Positions 10,130 to 20,780 of a DNA stretch of 64,000 nt are shown here, piece by piece. Source of the stretch: Parietichytrium sp. I65-24A. Its lineage: Eukaryota > Sar > Bigyra > Thraustochytrida > Thraustochytriidae. The first letter of the stretch is position 1, and every line of letters starts with the position of its first letter. The notes beneath the pieces were generated by a model, which searched no databases, was not told the origin of the DNA, and saw nothing but the letters and a program-made list of their open reading frames with translations. Where the stretch lies: assembly GCA_012862575.1 (NCBI GenBank), contig BLSF01000109.1, positions 1 through 64,000 on the forward strand. The letters run 5' to 3'. A program made the translations under genes and the position numbers.

Positions 10130-11566
10130 ATGAGCGAGCAGTGGCTGCTGTCGCACAGGTCGCGTGCGTGGGCGTTCTGGCAAGAGCAACTGTGCATCAA
10201 CCGCAGGGGAAATGCGCTTGTATGTGCGCCAATGGTGCGCGGCAGTGAGCGCGCGTTTCGGGAGCTGGTCCGAAAGTACGGCCTCACTGCATGCTGGGCG
10301 CCCATGCTCCGCGACGTCCATGTGTTGGCGGCCTTGGGAGTTGCGACTGACATAGTCGTCTCGGAATGCGCGCCCAGCAGCTCGCAGCTCACCGAGGGCA
10401 GCCGGGAAGAACGACAGGTGCCGTTGCGCTCCATCGATCATGGAGCGATACGCTCTTTCAGCGTTGGAAAGGGCGCTTCGAGCGGTGAACGTTTGGGTTT
10501 AGATGTGCAATCTGGTTTCAGAGAAGGGGGGTGGGACACGTCGATGGGCACGCTGCGAAAGCAAGTGAGGAGCATGCGAGATGCACGCGTACCGCTTCAT
10601 TCTTCATCGCTCACAGAATCCGAAGCAGCCGCGCTCCTGCAAGAGTCGATCGGAGAAGAGGGCCCAATTGTATGGCAGCTTGCTGGAAGCGATCCCATGC
10701 TCATGGCGCTAGCAGCACGCAGCTTGCTCCTCGCCCGCGACGCCACCACCACAGAATCTGCGGAGGCTGGAAAACAATCTCCCAGGCTTGGAGTGGAGGT
10801 GAACATGGGCTGCCCGCAAGACTGCGCTTCGCGGAGTGGATTCGGTGCCTTTTTGGAGCTTGATCGAGCTGTAGATGTCGTTAGGGCAATGTCGGGCGAG
10901 CCTCGACTTGCAATTCTCTGTAAAATTCGGCTTCTCCCAGGTGGTGTCGAGTCGACAGTACAGTTTGCCCAGCGGCTGGAGAGGGCAGGATGCGAGGTTT
11001 TGACTATCCACGGCAGGAGTCTCGCGGCGAAACACGATGGTGATGTGGATGTCGACGCGATCGCCCAAATAGCGCGCTCCGTCGGAATTCCGGTTCTTGC
11101 GAATGGGGGAGTCTACACACGGCATCAAGCAGATAGCGTGCTCCGTGAGCATGCCGAAATTGCAGGCGTCATGCTAGCATCAGGCTTGCTGGCGAATCCT
11201 CGGCTTGCAAGCGAAGAGGGGGGCGACTTGCCGGATCTCCAAGGCGCCATTGACCGCGCTTTCGAGTATCTATGTTTTGCAGAGCGCTTCCCTCCGCCAA
11301 ACATGCTGTGCCTTCAAGTTCATCTTCGCCACATTCTCCGCAGACATTTGAAGAAGGATCACTATCGTTGGTTTACTCCTCTCCATCGCTCGTACATGAG
11401 CACAACCTGGCAGCTAATGTGTTTCCTCAAGATTCTCGCCAGCAACTTTGGCCTTCGCCCTCCTGATCTTGGCCAGTTCCCCGAGCGGGCTGAGCTCACC
11501 TGCTTTCGGGATCTGCGACGTAATTTCGCAGATGCGGATCTTTCTCCAGCAACGCCCATGTTTTGA
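10130..11566 (+). CDS. tRNA-dihydrouridine synthase, DUS1-like
   Basis: A 478-residue intronless FMN enzyme that reduces uridine to dihydrouridine in the tRNA D-loop. Diagnostic Dus motifs in order: APMVRGSERAFRELV (33-47), the active-site segment NMGCPQ (catalytic Cys228) followed by a GFGAFLE stretch as in DUS1 (which targets U16/U17), CKIR (Lys265), IHGRS (His294), LANGGVY (323-329) and GVMLASGLLANP (346-357). An insertion of roughly 110 residues (about 63-175), rich in Ser/Arg/Gly, separates the first barrel strand region from VWQLAGSDP, which makes the protein longer than bacterial Dus. The C-terminal helical region (380-450) is present. The ATG at 10130 places the APM motif at the usual depth. 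The subfamily assignment is less sure than the family. Confidence 0.9.
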   Translation: MSEQWLLSHRSRAWAFWQEQLCINRRGNALVCAPMVRGSERAFRELVRKYGLTACWAPMLRDVHVLAALGVATDIVVSECAPSSSQLTEGSREERQVPLRSIDHGAIRSFSVGKGASSGERLGLDVQSGFREGGWDTSMGTLRKQVRSMRDARVPLHSSSLTESEAAALLQESIGEEGPIVWQLAGSDPMLMALAARSLLLARDATTTESAEAGKQSPRLGVEVNMGCPQDCASRSGFGAFLELDRAVDVVRAMSGEPRLAILCKIRLLPGGVESTVQFAQRLERAGCEVLTIHGRSLAAKHDGDVDVDAIAQIARSVGIPVLANGGVYTRHQADSVLREHAEIAGVMLASGLLANPRLASEEGGDLPDLQGAIDRAFEYLCFAERFPPPNMLCLQVHLRHILRRHLKKDHYRWFTPLHRSYMSTTWQLMCFLKILASNFGLRPPDLGQFPERAELTCFRDLRRNFADADLSPATPMF

Positions 11567-12094
11567 TTGATGCCTATTCTGTTCCCTCTTCTATTATTTT
11601 TGATTCTGAAATTCTGTCAAAAGCGTTTTCGATGTTTACGAAGTGACTGTGAATTCCTTCATTCAAATCCACACCATCTCAGGCTAGTAGGCTATTATCT
11701 CCTTTTTCAACCGTTCCGATGAACTAAGTTACTGAGTACCGAGTATTCTATCGCAAGAACGTCTTTCATCGCAAAAGATCGTGAACAATGACTGACATGA
11801 CTGACTGACAGGCGGCAATGTATCTGAATTCTGTAAACTTAGTCGAACGTGGTCGACGGCGGGTCAGACCAACCTCCGATCCAAAAACAAGTGCGGCGCT
11901 AGCGCCACCTACGAATAAACAGTAAAGAAAGGCACCATGACCACCTCGTCAGCCAAATCACCAAAGTCACCAGACAGGACAGATTATATGGATAGCAAGT
12001 GGTTTGAGTGGGACAAAGGAAGGAAGGAAGGAAGGAGAGAGAAAGGAAAGCAAGCCGCGCGAGCAGTAACGGAGGCGTACAAGAGCGGAGCACA
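11567..12094. other. Intergenic region
   Basis: No gene. A GTAC motif (CTGAGTACCGAGTATTC) lies at 11732-11748 and an (AAGG)n run at 12016-12035, both upstream of the sulfotransferase-like start at 12095. Confidence 0.5.
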
Positions 12095-12853
12095 ATGTCG
12101 AAGAGGGATCTCGAGGTCATCGGGGCCGGTTTCGGCCGGACGGGGACCACGTCTTTGAAGGCAGCGCTTGGAATGTTGGGGTATCACGCTTACCACATGA
12201 CAGAAGTGTTCAAGAACGGCAAAAAGCACGAGCGTTTCTGGGGCAAAGTGGCGCATACCCATGAGGGCACGCAGCACGACTGGGACGAGGTGCTCGGTGA
12301 GTACGATGCGGTGGTGGATTTCCCGACCACCTCGGTATGGTATGAGCTCTATCAAAAGTATCCAGACGCCAAAGTGTTGCTCTCGCTCCATCCAAAGGGA
12401 GGAGCAGGCTGGTACAAGAGTGTGATGCAGACCATCTATTTCACAGAACTCTTCCCCTGCCGACCATTTCTGACATCTACGATTATGTGGACTTTTGGAG
12501 AGATCAGCCAGAAGCTCATCTGGGGCTCCGGTTTTCTGAAGGGTGCCATGTCAAGTAAGGAAACTGCCGTTGCAGCCTACGACGCTCACGTTGAATTTGT
12601 GAAAAAGACCGTTCCAAAGGAAAGGCTACTTGTCTATACCGTGACGGAGGGCTGGGAGCCGCTTTGCAAATTCCTTGGCAAGAAGATACCGGACGAGCCG
12701 TTTCCAAATCTCAACGACACCGAAGAATTCCAAAAAATCACTCGGACCGTTAAGGTATTGGGCTACACTGTTATGTGCGCAGAGATTTTGCTTGTCGTTG
12801 GTGCGGTGCACTATGCGCGAAAGTCGGACCTCTGGAGTCGTTGGTTCAAATAG
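12095..12853 (+). CDS. Sulfotransferase-like P-loop protein with C-terminal membrane anchor (paralogue 1)
   Basis: A 252-residue protein when started at the ATG at 12095 (CACAATG context, directly before the conserved core); the longer frame upstream is low-complexity (Lys/Arg/Glu). The N-terminal GAGFGRTGTTSLKAAL is the PAPS 5'-phosphosulfate loop of the Sulfotransfer_4 family, and LSLHPKGGAGWYKS resembles the 3'-phosphate-binding region. A hydrophobic segment near residues 222-244 (YTVMCAEILLVVGAVHYA) with a short basic tail suggests tail anchoring. This family is widespread in protists and algae and often has no known substrate. It lies tail-to-tail with its close paralogue at 13130-13891. 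Confidence 0.82.
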   Translation: MSKRDLEVIGAGFGRTGTTSLKAALGMLGYHAYHMTEVFKNGKKHERFWGKVAHTHEGTQHDWDEVLGEYDAVVDFPTTSVWYELYQKYPDAKVLLSLHPKGGAGWYKSVMQTIYFTELFPCRPFLTSTIMWTFGEISQKLIWGSGFLKGAMSSKETAVAAYDAHVEFVKKTVPKERLLVYTVTEGWEPLCKFLGKKIPDEPFPNLNDTEEFQKITRTVKVLGYTVMCAEILLVVGAVHYARKSDLWSRWFK

Positions 12854-13129
12854 AGTTGATTCCAAATAACATTATTAATCGCCTGTGAATTCAAAATTGA
12901 CGAAAGAGGACGGCATTCCCGCCTTCCATCCATGTCTCTGTGATCTCTGTAAGCAATCTTTTCCGTGCTTGCGCCCCGAGCAGGAATCAGATTCGTTCGA
13001 AGGTCATCGAAGGGCTGCAGGCTGCATCAATTTTTTGCCATGTAGCTCTGAGTGAATAAGAGTATATTCCCTTGTTGCGCAATCTTCTGTGGCGCAGAAG
13101 GCGGATCATGAGTAGAAAAAACAACAGCA
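12854..13129. other. Convergent 3' spacer
   Basis: A 276-bp spacer between the stop codons of the two convergent sulfotransferase-like genes. No gene is seen. Confidence 0.6.
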
Positions 13130-13891
13130 TCACTTCTTCAATACCTGTACGCTGTCCTGGCGAACAAATTTGAAACCAACGTACAGCACCCCGGCAGCGG
13201 CTGCAATGGTCGCAAACATCGTAGCATAAGCTTTGACCAACGTCGACTTTCTTCTCGCTTTGAACTCTTTGGTGTCGTTGACGCGGGGAAACGGAACGTC
13301 AGGGACAGGCTTCTCAAGAAACTCGCACAGAGGACCCCATCCTTCGGTCACCGTAAAAACCAAAAGCTTGTCCTTCGGAACCGTGGCTATGACGTGAGCG
13401 ACATGTGCGTCATAGGCTTTCATCGCTCTCTCTTTGTCGGGGAACGCGTTCTTCAGAAAGCCCCGGTTCCAAACAACGCGACTCACCATTTCGACATGCT
13501 TCCGCATTTGCCCTAGCAAAAAGTAACGCATAGGAAACATCTGGCTAAAGTAGATTGTCTCCATCACGCTATTGTACCATCCCTCAGCGCCTTTGGGATG
13601 AAGAGTGAGCAAAACCTTTGCGTTGGGGTTCTGCTGCCAAATTTCATACCATACCGATGAAGTCGGAAAGTCCGTCACTGCATCGAAATTTTTCAGGGTT
13701 TCATTCCAGTCAAATTGCGTGCCTTCTGGGGCGCACCCGACCTCGTGCCAAAAGCCCAAGTGGTTGTTTGCGCGAACCTCGAGCATGTGGTACGTTTTAA
13801 ACCCTAAAATGTCCAACGCAGTCTTCGTGGAAAGCGTGCCTGTCCGCCCATAGCCTGCTCCGACCACTTTGATCGTATCCTTCTTCCCCAT
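13130..13891 (-). CDS. Sulfotransferase-like P-loop protein with C-terminal membrane anchor (paralogue 2)
   Basis: A 253-residue protein from the ATG at 13891, the same length as the paralogue at 12095-12853 to within one residue. Same order of elements: GAGYGRTGTLSTKTAL phosphate loop, DFPTSSVWYE, LLTLHPKGAEGWYNSVM, VFTVTEGWGPLCEFL, and a C-terminal hydrophobic segment (YATMFATIAAAAGVLYVGF) with a basic end. The second loop Thr-Ser is replaced by Leu-Ser compared with paralogue 1. The inverted pair implies duplication with inversion, long enough ago for clear divergence. Substrate unknown. Confidence 0.82.
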   Translation of the reverse strand: MGKKDTIKVVGAGYGRTGTLSTKTALDILGFKTYHMLEVRANNHLGFWHEVGCAPEGTQFDWNETLKNFDAVTDFPTSSVWYEIWQQNPNAKVLLTLHPKGAEGWYNSVMETIYFSQMFPMRYFLLGQMRKHVEMVSRVVWNRGFLKNAFPDKERAMKAYDAHVAHVIATVPKDKLLVFTVTEGWGPLCEFLEKPVPDVPFPRVNDTKEFKARRKSTLVKAYATMFATIAAAAGVLYVGFKFVRQDSVQVLKK

Positions 13892-16544
13892 CTTGCCCAA
13901 ACCTTGCAAAGGTAGTTTCGATCGGCCAATGCAAAAGAAAAACCTATACCTTTATCGCCAGGTGTCCAAATCAACGTGTAGAGAGACAAAGTGAAACGGT
14001 GCCTCGTCAATTAAGCACGTACGTACGTCCTCTGTCCTCCGTCCTCCGTGAGAGTTTACATGAAACGTAAGGGTAGGGATGGGTAGGGCCAATTATGGTC
14101 ACGAGCTCTTGGGAAAGTCTCCGTACAAGTACCGGTACAGGACAAGTAGCTTATTCTCGTCGAAATTAGGGCCGAGACATTCTTTCGCGCAAACTTGTCC
14201 CCTCTGACTTTGCCCTGACTCGGACTCGGACTCAGAGCGGTGACGGTGAACGCCCGTTCTTCAAAGTTTGTTTGCTTCTTTCTTTCTCTTCTCCAAAGTC
14301 TCCAAAAGCAGCCGAGTGGATAGGCGCCGCTAAAGCTCAGTACCGGTACGATTGTCCGGGAAGTTTGAAACCCACCAACTGTTTCCCATTTTTGCCAGCG
14401 AGATCGCACATCGTAGTGGTGGTATTAGAGACCAGGGTAAGACTGGCGCGTCATCTCCCTTTTATCTTACATGACCAGAGAGATAATAACTTCCTTCACA
14501 AAATCGTGAACTGGGTCACCCAGGTGCTCGAGTACCACAGTGAGAAAGAACAATTGGTCGAACGAGGATCAAGGTCACAATGAGGAAGGCTTCGCGGCCT
14601 GGCGCCGGAAAACGAACGCCAATTCTGCTGTCGCGAAAGATCTTCTTCTGAAATATTCTGAATTCTGAAAGTTTCACCCATGCCTGCCGCATATTGGAGT
14701 CGCAGTAGGTCATTTGTAGAAAAGGGACAAGATGTTGGGCTGAGGAAACTCTGCCCAGAATTCGCGGCCGAGTTTCTATCGTGGCCACCGGACGAGGCTA
14801 AAGTCGCAGCTTGCTCAAGAAACCGGCCTCGCTGACTGAGTGCGATGAATTCCCACAAACGTGCTATAACATGCTGATTGACAAGCGCAACCGTATCCAC
14901 AGCTACCTATCGTAGATGACGCTCAGACATTCATTCGACCGGCCCCGATTGGGAGCGTTGAGAGGCCCGCATCGAAATTCCAGGTCAGAGATGTTCAGAG
15001 TCATTGTCTTCTCCGCTTGGCCTGCTTGACGCACTTCACGCCGTTCCTTTCCCCCGCTTCTCGACCCGCGACAATCTCCTCCACAGCAGGCAATACTGCC
15101 AAATCAGCCAAACGGAACACATAGGCCTATGTCCATGTGTTGCAAGCGCATCAGCGCTTCATAGTTCTCTCTCTCTCTCTCTCTGGCAAGAGAGCGGAGA
15201 AGCAGAGAGAGCAGAGCTGCAAATGGTCTTTACGATCAACGAACATGAACAAGTGACCATCTTTTCATGAACGGATTGTGAGAGTGAAGAAGATCAAATC
15301 AGGATAAACAGCTCAGAACTCCATTCACTTTCACTGTCCATGTTCACTTCGTTTCTCAATTGACTGGGAACCTGGGAAATCAATCGATCAATTCAACAAA
15401 TTCAATGACTGTGAACTGTGAACATCTGTGAACTGTGAACAACAAACATCATGATAAACCAGGACGTTGAGCATGAAACTAGCATGTCCGATTTCCAACA
15501 TGGTAGCACCACCTACCTCAATCATTAATCCAACACACCTCTAGTCGCCCGATACCGCTCTCCAGTAACCCTCCTTCGTCATCTATTCCTCGCTCCTAGC
15601 ATTAACGACTAGCTGGTACTACCGTCTGGCCAGAGACTGGCGATGCCTCCTCGCAGCTTCTCAAGCGCGGTCCATCGTCACTAGGCGACTCTTAAGCCAG
15701 CCTCTAATATAACCGACTAGGAGATCCCCATACCGTACCGGGATACATAAGCGCACTTTACATCTCCCTTAGTGACCGCTCTTGATCGCCTATGCCATAC
15801 TGGTGTCTATGTGATTCGTATGAGAAATATCGAGAAATGTGAAGAAGCGCTAAGAGCCGCTTACGGAGAAATAGCTTACATCTTCCCAGTTGGATCTAAA
15901 AGTGGACTACGCCTCTGCGGTGGTATTAGCGGCTACCTATGCATTAAGATAAGACCGGCCCAACAATAAAGAAACAACAAACTTTCCAAAACACGAGAGA
16001 GAGATAAAGATGATAAAGAGAGGAGATACAGCAGTTGCAGAGTGTGACCAGAAGGAGAGACAGTGAGAGAAAGAGAGAGAGAGGAGGCGGAGGAGGGAAA
16101 GCAGTGCAGAAGGGCATTCAAGTCGTCATACTCTTTCGAGAAGCTTGCGATATTGTGTAGTCCTCAGTACTCGAGTACTGGGACGCGCCTCTTTTCAACT
16201 GCGCAGAAACGTGTATGCATACGTGCTTTCGGACTCGCTGATAAGACAAAGACAAAGACGCCAGCGGACCTGCAGCGTGGAGGAGTGTTGACAGAACGTT
16301 TCTGTGGTCGCGAAACTCGATATCTGGGGTACTCACAAAGAGTACGTGAACCGCACGCAGAGCTCCCGATAAACCCGCCCTTGAAACCTTTGTAGGCCAG
16401 GTCGGTGCGCAATTTTCCCGTTTCGAGGTCCCCTGGGCTCGGCTGCTGCAACAACTTCCATACAGGCATAGGCACAGGCGAGAGCCGCGGTCAGGCAACA
16501 GATTCGTGAAAGTTTTAAAGCTGCGAAAGATATATTTCGCCACA
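13892..16544. other. Intergenic region
   Basis: No convincing gene in about 2.65 kb. GTAC palindromes occur at 14128-14138 (AGTACCGGTAC, about 240 bp upstream of paralogue 2), 14339-14349 and 16166-16179 (AGTACTCGAGTACT, about 370 bp upstream of the PH-domain gene). A (CT)n run lies at 15166-15184 and GA-rich tracts at about 16050-16095. An ORF of 65 residues near 15772-15969 has no recognisable similarity. Confidence 0.55.
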
Positions 16545-17909
16545 ATGAGCTCGCCAATGAAGAAGAAGCTTGCCTCGCTGCGAAAATCGCTTAGTGGAAA
16601 GGGCAAACTGGGCGAGGACCTTGAAGGAGTTCCTCCCGGAGAGCTTGCCCCAATGGCAGACGCGACGGAGACCGCCAAGCCGGACAAGGTTTCGGTTGCC
16701 GACCAAGCAGCGGCCGCTGCGTCCGCAAAGATGGCGTCATCCCATGCCGCGGACGATGATTCGACAAGTGTGGGAAGCAAAAAGAAGAAGAAGAAGAACA
16801 AGAAAAAGAAGAAGGGAGCTGCACTCACACGAATTCTTTCTCCCGGGAAGAAAGACGGCACCAAAGAAGGCTTTCCCGAGGACCAGCCGGAGAAGGAATC
16901 GAGCCCCTCTTCCGAGCCTCTTCAGCAAAACAACAACAACAACAACAGGCCAGTTTCGCCACAGAGGAAGGCCTCGAATTCGCAAGATTCGATCAACGGC
17001 GACAAGAAAGTGTCTTTTGTGGACCTCCCGATCCATGACGATGACGACGAAGGCAGAGCCAACGGCACGAGCAAGCACAAGCAGGCGAGCCCCAAGTCCA
17101 GAGAGGCCGGACTCTCCGAGAGCGGCGACGAGCCCGAGCTGGTGCGCTCCATTCCAAAGTCGGTCTCTCTGTATGGCGCGGAAAGAAAGGATGAACCACG
17201 CAGTCCCACTGCCCGTAGTCCAATCGTTTTGTACGGCTTTGAAGACAAGGAGCCTGAGGTAGTGAGTCGCGAATATGTTGTCAGCGTAGAAATGCTGGGC
17301 GCGTCTGAGAAGACCGTGTTCCAAGACTGGCTAAGGGTTCGGTCTGCGCACGACGGAGCCTGGAAGAACAAATGGGCCATCATTCAGAAAAACGTCTTGT
17401 ACATCTTCCCAACTTTCGATTCTTCCCGCCCTAGCTCCATCGTCATCCTCGATAGCGTCGAGCTGGAGGACTGCAACCAGACTGGAGAGGCTGAGTTGTT
17501 TGGCACTAACGTTTTCGCGCTGCGCACAAAGAATGGTAAGGCAATGCATTTGCAGACTGACTCAGCACAAATGAAGTCTCAGTGGATGGAACTCCTTGGA
17601 CAAGCTCAAACCACCAAAGCGCGTAAATCCAGCTCTCGCAGGGAATCTTCCTCCAGGCGATCCAAGTCAGCCAGTCAGAATGCTCTTGTCGCAGCGCAGG
17701 CCAACCTCCGTCGTGCCAAAGTGGAGCCAACCACAATGTTTTGGGGCCTTTTCGTAGTTCTTCAGCTCTGCATTCATTTGTCAATGGAGGTTGCCTACTT
17801 TATTAAACAACGGGGAGAGCCTCGCGTGGTTGCAAAGACGAATGACTCTCAGGGAAGCAAGGGTAAGCGCAGAGCTCTCTCTAATGCTCCAGAAGTATCA
17901 TCTGCTTGA
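16545..17909 (+). CDS. PH-domain protein with polybasic region and C-terminal TM segment
   Basis: A 454-residue protein from the ATG at 16545 (CACAATG context); an upstream in-frame extension starts only at GTG. The N-terminal half is disordered: a Lys-run (about 79-90), Asn-run, SP sites and KVSFVD (about 155-160), which fits the RVxF docking pattern for protein phosphatase 1. A PH domain follows (about 259-354): the DWLRVRS and WKNKWAII strands, then LFGTNVFALRT and the C-terminal helix QWMELLGQAQ. After a Ser/Arg-rich stretch comes one hydrophobic segment (about 398-420, FWGLFVVLQLCIHL). This suggests a membrane-attached phosphoinositide or lipid-binding scaffold. The exact role is unknown. 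Confidence 0.8.
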   Translation: MSSPMKKKLASLRKSLSGKGKLGEDLEGVPPGELAPMADATETAKPDKVSVADQAAAAASAKMASSHAADDDSTSVGSKKKKKKNKKKKKGAALTRILSPGKKDGTKEGFPEDQPEKESSPSSEPLQQNNNNNNRPVSPQRKASNSQDSINGDKKVSFVDLPIHDDDDEGRANGTSKHKQASPKSREAGLSESGDEPELVRSIPKSVSLYGAERKDEPRSPTARSPIVLYGFEDKEPEVVSREYVVSVEMLGASEKTVFQDWLRVRSAHDGAWKNKWAIIQKNVLYIFPTFDSSRPSSIVILDSVELEDCNQTGEAELFGTNVFALRTKNGKAMHLQTDSAQMKSQWMELLGQAQTTKARKSSSRRESSSRRSKSASQNALVAAQANLRRAKVEPTTMFWGLFVVLQLCIHLSMEVAYFIKQRGEPRVVAKTNDSQGSKGKRRALSNAPEVSSA

Positions 17910-18309
17910 TTGAAATGACTCCTTCGTGGCGCCTGAATGCATCTCTCTTTTCCCCTCGTAACCCCATCCCCCTTTTCATTTCAGTCGTGCTTCACCAAAT
18001 TTAGACCCCTTTGGCTTTACCTGCCATACAGTAGCATCGTACGTAGTTTATATCACCTTTCTTTTCTTCATATTACTTGACGCTTCTTCTGCTCCTCTCC
18101 TCCAATTTGCTTTCCGCTTCTCGCATCGATTAAATAAATGAGTCTCTTTCTTTCAATACCGGTACCGCCATCCAAAAACATGCGAGGTTTGATGGGTTTC
18201 TGTTTCTTGCTTACATTATTCTTCTGTCAACGCTCGTTATAACAGTAAATTAATATCACATGGGTTTTGATGAGTTGCTGACTCTGAGCAAAATCATATT
18301 GAAATTCTA
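17910..18309. other. Convergent 3' spacer
   Basis: A 400-bp stretch between the PH gene (plus) and the kelch gene (minus). It is pyrimidine-rich at 18055-18125 and has an ATACCGGTACCG palindrome at 18158-18169. No gene is seen. Confidence 0.5.
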
Positions 18310-19620
18310 CTACAAAGAGAGAGCGCTAGCCTGCGGCTCCACGATTGTCATCTTCAAATCGCCTTGGCCGATATCAAGCTGTTGCGAGCCGCCAAACGAG
18401 AGTACCGTCGAGGATAGGACCAGCAAAGCTAAGTGTCCAAAGGTCGGATTCGGCTGCACTCCAGATGGCGAGAGCAAGGTCCACTGCCACGTTGTCGTGT
18501 CCAGCGTCCAGAGGTCGTCGCAGACCTGTACATGCCGTTCGTCACTTCGGGAAAGGAACTGACCTCCGTAGATGAGCAGAGTTTGGCTATCTATTGCCAC
18601 TGCTGCATGCATTGCGCGAGCGCTTGGCCCGGATCCCGACCAGTTGACTTTGGTCCAGCTTAAATCCGCTCCTTGTTCCAGTGATGATGCGTCCGGAGCG
18701 CTCAAAGTCCAGACTTCGTCGAGGTATTCGACGTTTCCTTGAAAACTGTTATCCTCTGCGAAATTGTACCGAGATCCACCAAACATGATTATATTGTCTC
18801 CGACTAGAGTGAAGGAATGCGAAGTACGCTGACTGGGACGATATCCGAGCGTGGAATCTCTGTTACTTGACGGCTGCGACCAGGAAAAAGAGCTCTCGTC
18901 GGAAGACCATTGAAGAAGCCACAGATCCTCCTGGTATCGATTCCCCGTCTCGTTGTTGAAACCATTGTCATGCACTCCACCAAAGAGATACATGGAGACG
19001 CCTCCAACCACTGCCGTGGCGTGGCCTTGTCTCGAGGTCGGTCCGCTCGAAGCCAGCGCGAACGAGTCCCATCTAGTACTACTGGTCCCATCGATTGTGA
19101 GAGTTATCACGGCGTCCTGGTCATCGGCAAATGTAACGCCTGGTAGCTCGAGGCCCCCAAACAAAATGAACGAAGGTAAATCAGCAGCGAATAAATCATT
19201 TCCTGTGAGGAACATCGGCCCGGACAAGGTGTGGTGCATACGAAGCGCCGGGGCGTCCATCAAATTCCCTTGCGAAAGAGTTGCTGTGCTCCAATCACTC
19301 GAGCCACCCAGCAGCAAAGGTTGCGCCAGAGGCTCCAGTAGCAAAGCGGAGTTGGCCGTCAGTCGCGCTTGCCCTCCCTGTACCACTTCGTCCGAAACCC
19401 CTCCCCAGACGACAGCTTGCGGGCCACTGTTGAGCGCAAGGCCGGTTGACGAACCTCCATGGCCCGTTCTTCCTGCGGCAAGGTTTCCCGTCTCATCGAG
19501 CGTATTCTGCGTCCACGCCGGGGCGCCTGCGCAGCTCCTGGGCGCAATGAGAACTATCCATATGCATGTGCATGTGCATATGCGCAGCGCAGCCCCAATC
19601 GCTCTGCTTACCACGGCCAT
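18310..19620 (-). CDS. Secreted kelch-repeat protein
   Basis: A 436-residue intronless protein. The N-terminal hydrophobic region with a CTCTCIWIVLIA core ends near SCAGA and reads as a signal peptide (about 1-32). Six kelch-type blades follow, marked by double-glycine strands: AVVWGG, FILFGG, MYLFGG, IIMFGG, LLIYGG and VLSFGG, with downstream DLWLL, EVWTL and DLWTL Trp positions. A six-bladed beta-propeller is the usual fold for this count. N-glycosylation-type sites are present (for example NETG, NWSG). It is likely an extracellular or secretory-pathway binding protein; the ligand is unknown. The first 14 codons are repeated at 20782-20823 in the duplicated segment. Confidence 0.85.
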   Translation of the reverse strand: MAVVSRAIGAALRICTCTCIWIVLIAPRSCAGAPAWTQNTLDETGNLAAGRTGHGGSSTGLALNSGPQAVVWGGVSDEVVQGGQARLTANSALLLEPLAQPLLLGGSSDWSTATLSQGNLMDAPALRMHHTLSGPMFLTGNDLFAADLPSFILFGGLELPGVTFADDQDAVITLTIDGTSSTRWDSFALASSGPTSRQGHATAVVGGVSMYLFGGVHDNGFNNETGNRYQEDLWLLQWSSDESSFSWSQPSSNRDSTLGYRPSQRTSHSFTLVGDNIIMFGGSRYNFAEDNSFQGNVEYLDEVWTLSAPDASSLEQGADLSWTKVNWSGSGPSARAMHAAVAIDSQTLLIYGGQFLSRSDERHVQVCDDLWTLDTTTWQWTLLSPSGVQPNPTFGHLALLVLSSTVLSFGGSQQLDIGQGDLKMTIVEPQASALSL

Positions 19621-20778
19621 TCTCTAACCGGCAAAGCTTGCACCACAAATCGCGACGAGCATACGGACCACGCCTGTTGGAAGACGCTCCAGCTCCTCTT
19701 CGATCCGAGTACTCAGTACACGAGCCACGCGACTGTTATTTACTCATGCGCTAGAGCTAGACTTTGCATCAACTGTTTGCACAGCTTGAATTTGTATTAG
19801 TTATTTGAAACTAATTAGAAGTTAATCTTTAATCATACATTTTGATGGGAAAACATACCCCTTGGCAAATGGATGATTTCCTTTCTTGTTTGCTCTTCTT
19901 TCTTTGACTCTCTCTCTCTCTCTCTCTCCATTCCACAATCCACTTTTCTGTCTCAGGTATCGACCAAGTCAATCACTCAAAAATCACATCAACTCGTTTC
20001 GCTATGTAACACCTACACTTAACGTTAGCGTGGCTGCAGCCCCACTGCCGTAACAATTCTTAACCACACGCTACTTCGGCTACTGCCGCTTGTCTAAAGA
20101 GACCTTATGGAAAAAGCTGGCAACACATAGCGCCAACGGCTAGATTGTCCAATCGAAAAGAGTCCAAGACCTAGCGGCTGAGTAGGATACCGTTATAGCC
20201 AGCTAGCCGAGAGTAATGTAATCAACTCACATCAACTCACAATCGATCAATCAATTGAAATCAATCAATCAATCACAGCAAGTAACACATCAGAGCAAAA
20301 AGTGTATGGCGATGGACGCGAAAGTCTTTGAGAGATAAGAATTCATTTGTGTGAGAAGTGGAAGAACCATATGCTTTGTACGCACAGACAGACAGACAGA
20401 CAGACAGAGAGAGAGTTGAGTGAGAGCGTGCGGCATGCTCCGCGTCGACTTGTAAGAGATCGCGATGGATGACAACATCAACGCGGCGCGAAGGGTGGTG
20501 GAGGAGATTTCCATCGCAACGGGAAGCTGCGGAGTGATGCTCAGCAACTTGAACCTGTGCCCATCGCCGATTGCTGATCGGTCTAAAGTAGGTCTCTGGG
20601 ACTTGCGACTGAACGCCGAGAGCAAAACGCTGGAGCAGCCAAGACGACCCGCAAACTGCGAGGATGAATGCCTCGCCGCGAGGATGGAGAGCCCGAAGAG
20701 CAAGACATTCCGTGAAAGCAAAGAGGTCTGGGGCGAGCTCGTAGAGCACACACATAGTTTATTGCCAACGCAGGCAGA
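19577..20778 (+). repeat. 1.2-kb direct repeat, copy 1
   Basis: The segment from CATATGCGCAGCGCAGCC to GCCAACGCAGGCAGA is repeated almost exactly at 20781-21986 (offset 1204-1208 bp). It contains the start of the kelch gene, the bidirectional spacer and the first 105 codons of the coiled-coil gene. The copies differ by base changes and small indels (for example 19786-19812 against 20999-21041). A single N at 20779 follows directly. Confidence 0.95.
20465..20778 (+). pseudogene. Truncated 5' copy of the coiled-coil protein gene
   Basis: The first 105 codons match the start of the 655-residue protein at 21673-23640 with very few substitutions, then are cut off at the N at 20779. Probably the end of a contig representing the other haplotype, not a real pseudogene. 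Confidence 0.8.
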
Positions 20779-20779
20779 N
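20779..20779. other. Assembly join (single N)
   Basis: One ambiguous base exactly at the junction of two 1.2-kb near-identical copies. A lone N is the usual sign of a scaffolder joining overlapping contigs that could not be merged. Confidence 0.85.
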
Positions 20780-20780
20780 C

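Noticed and set aside
15772-15969. 65-codon ORF with protein-like composition
   Set aside because: No ATG start, no family recognised, short.
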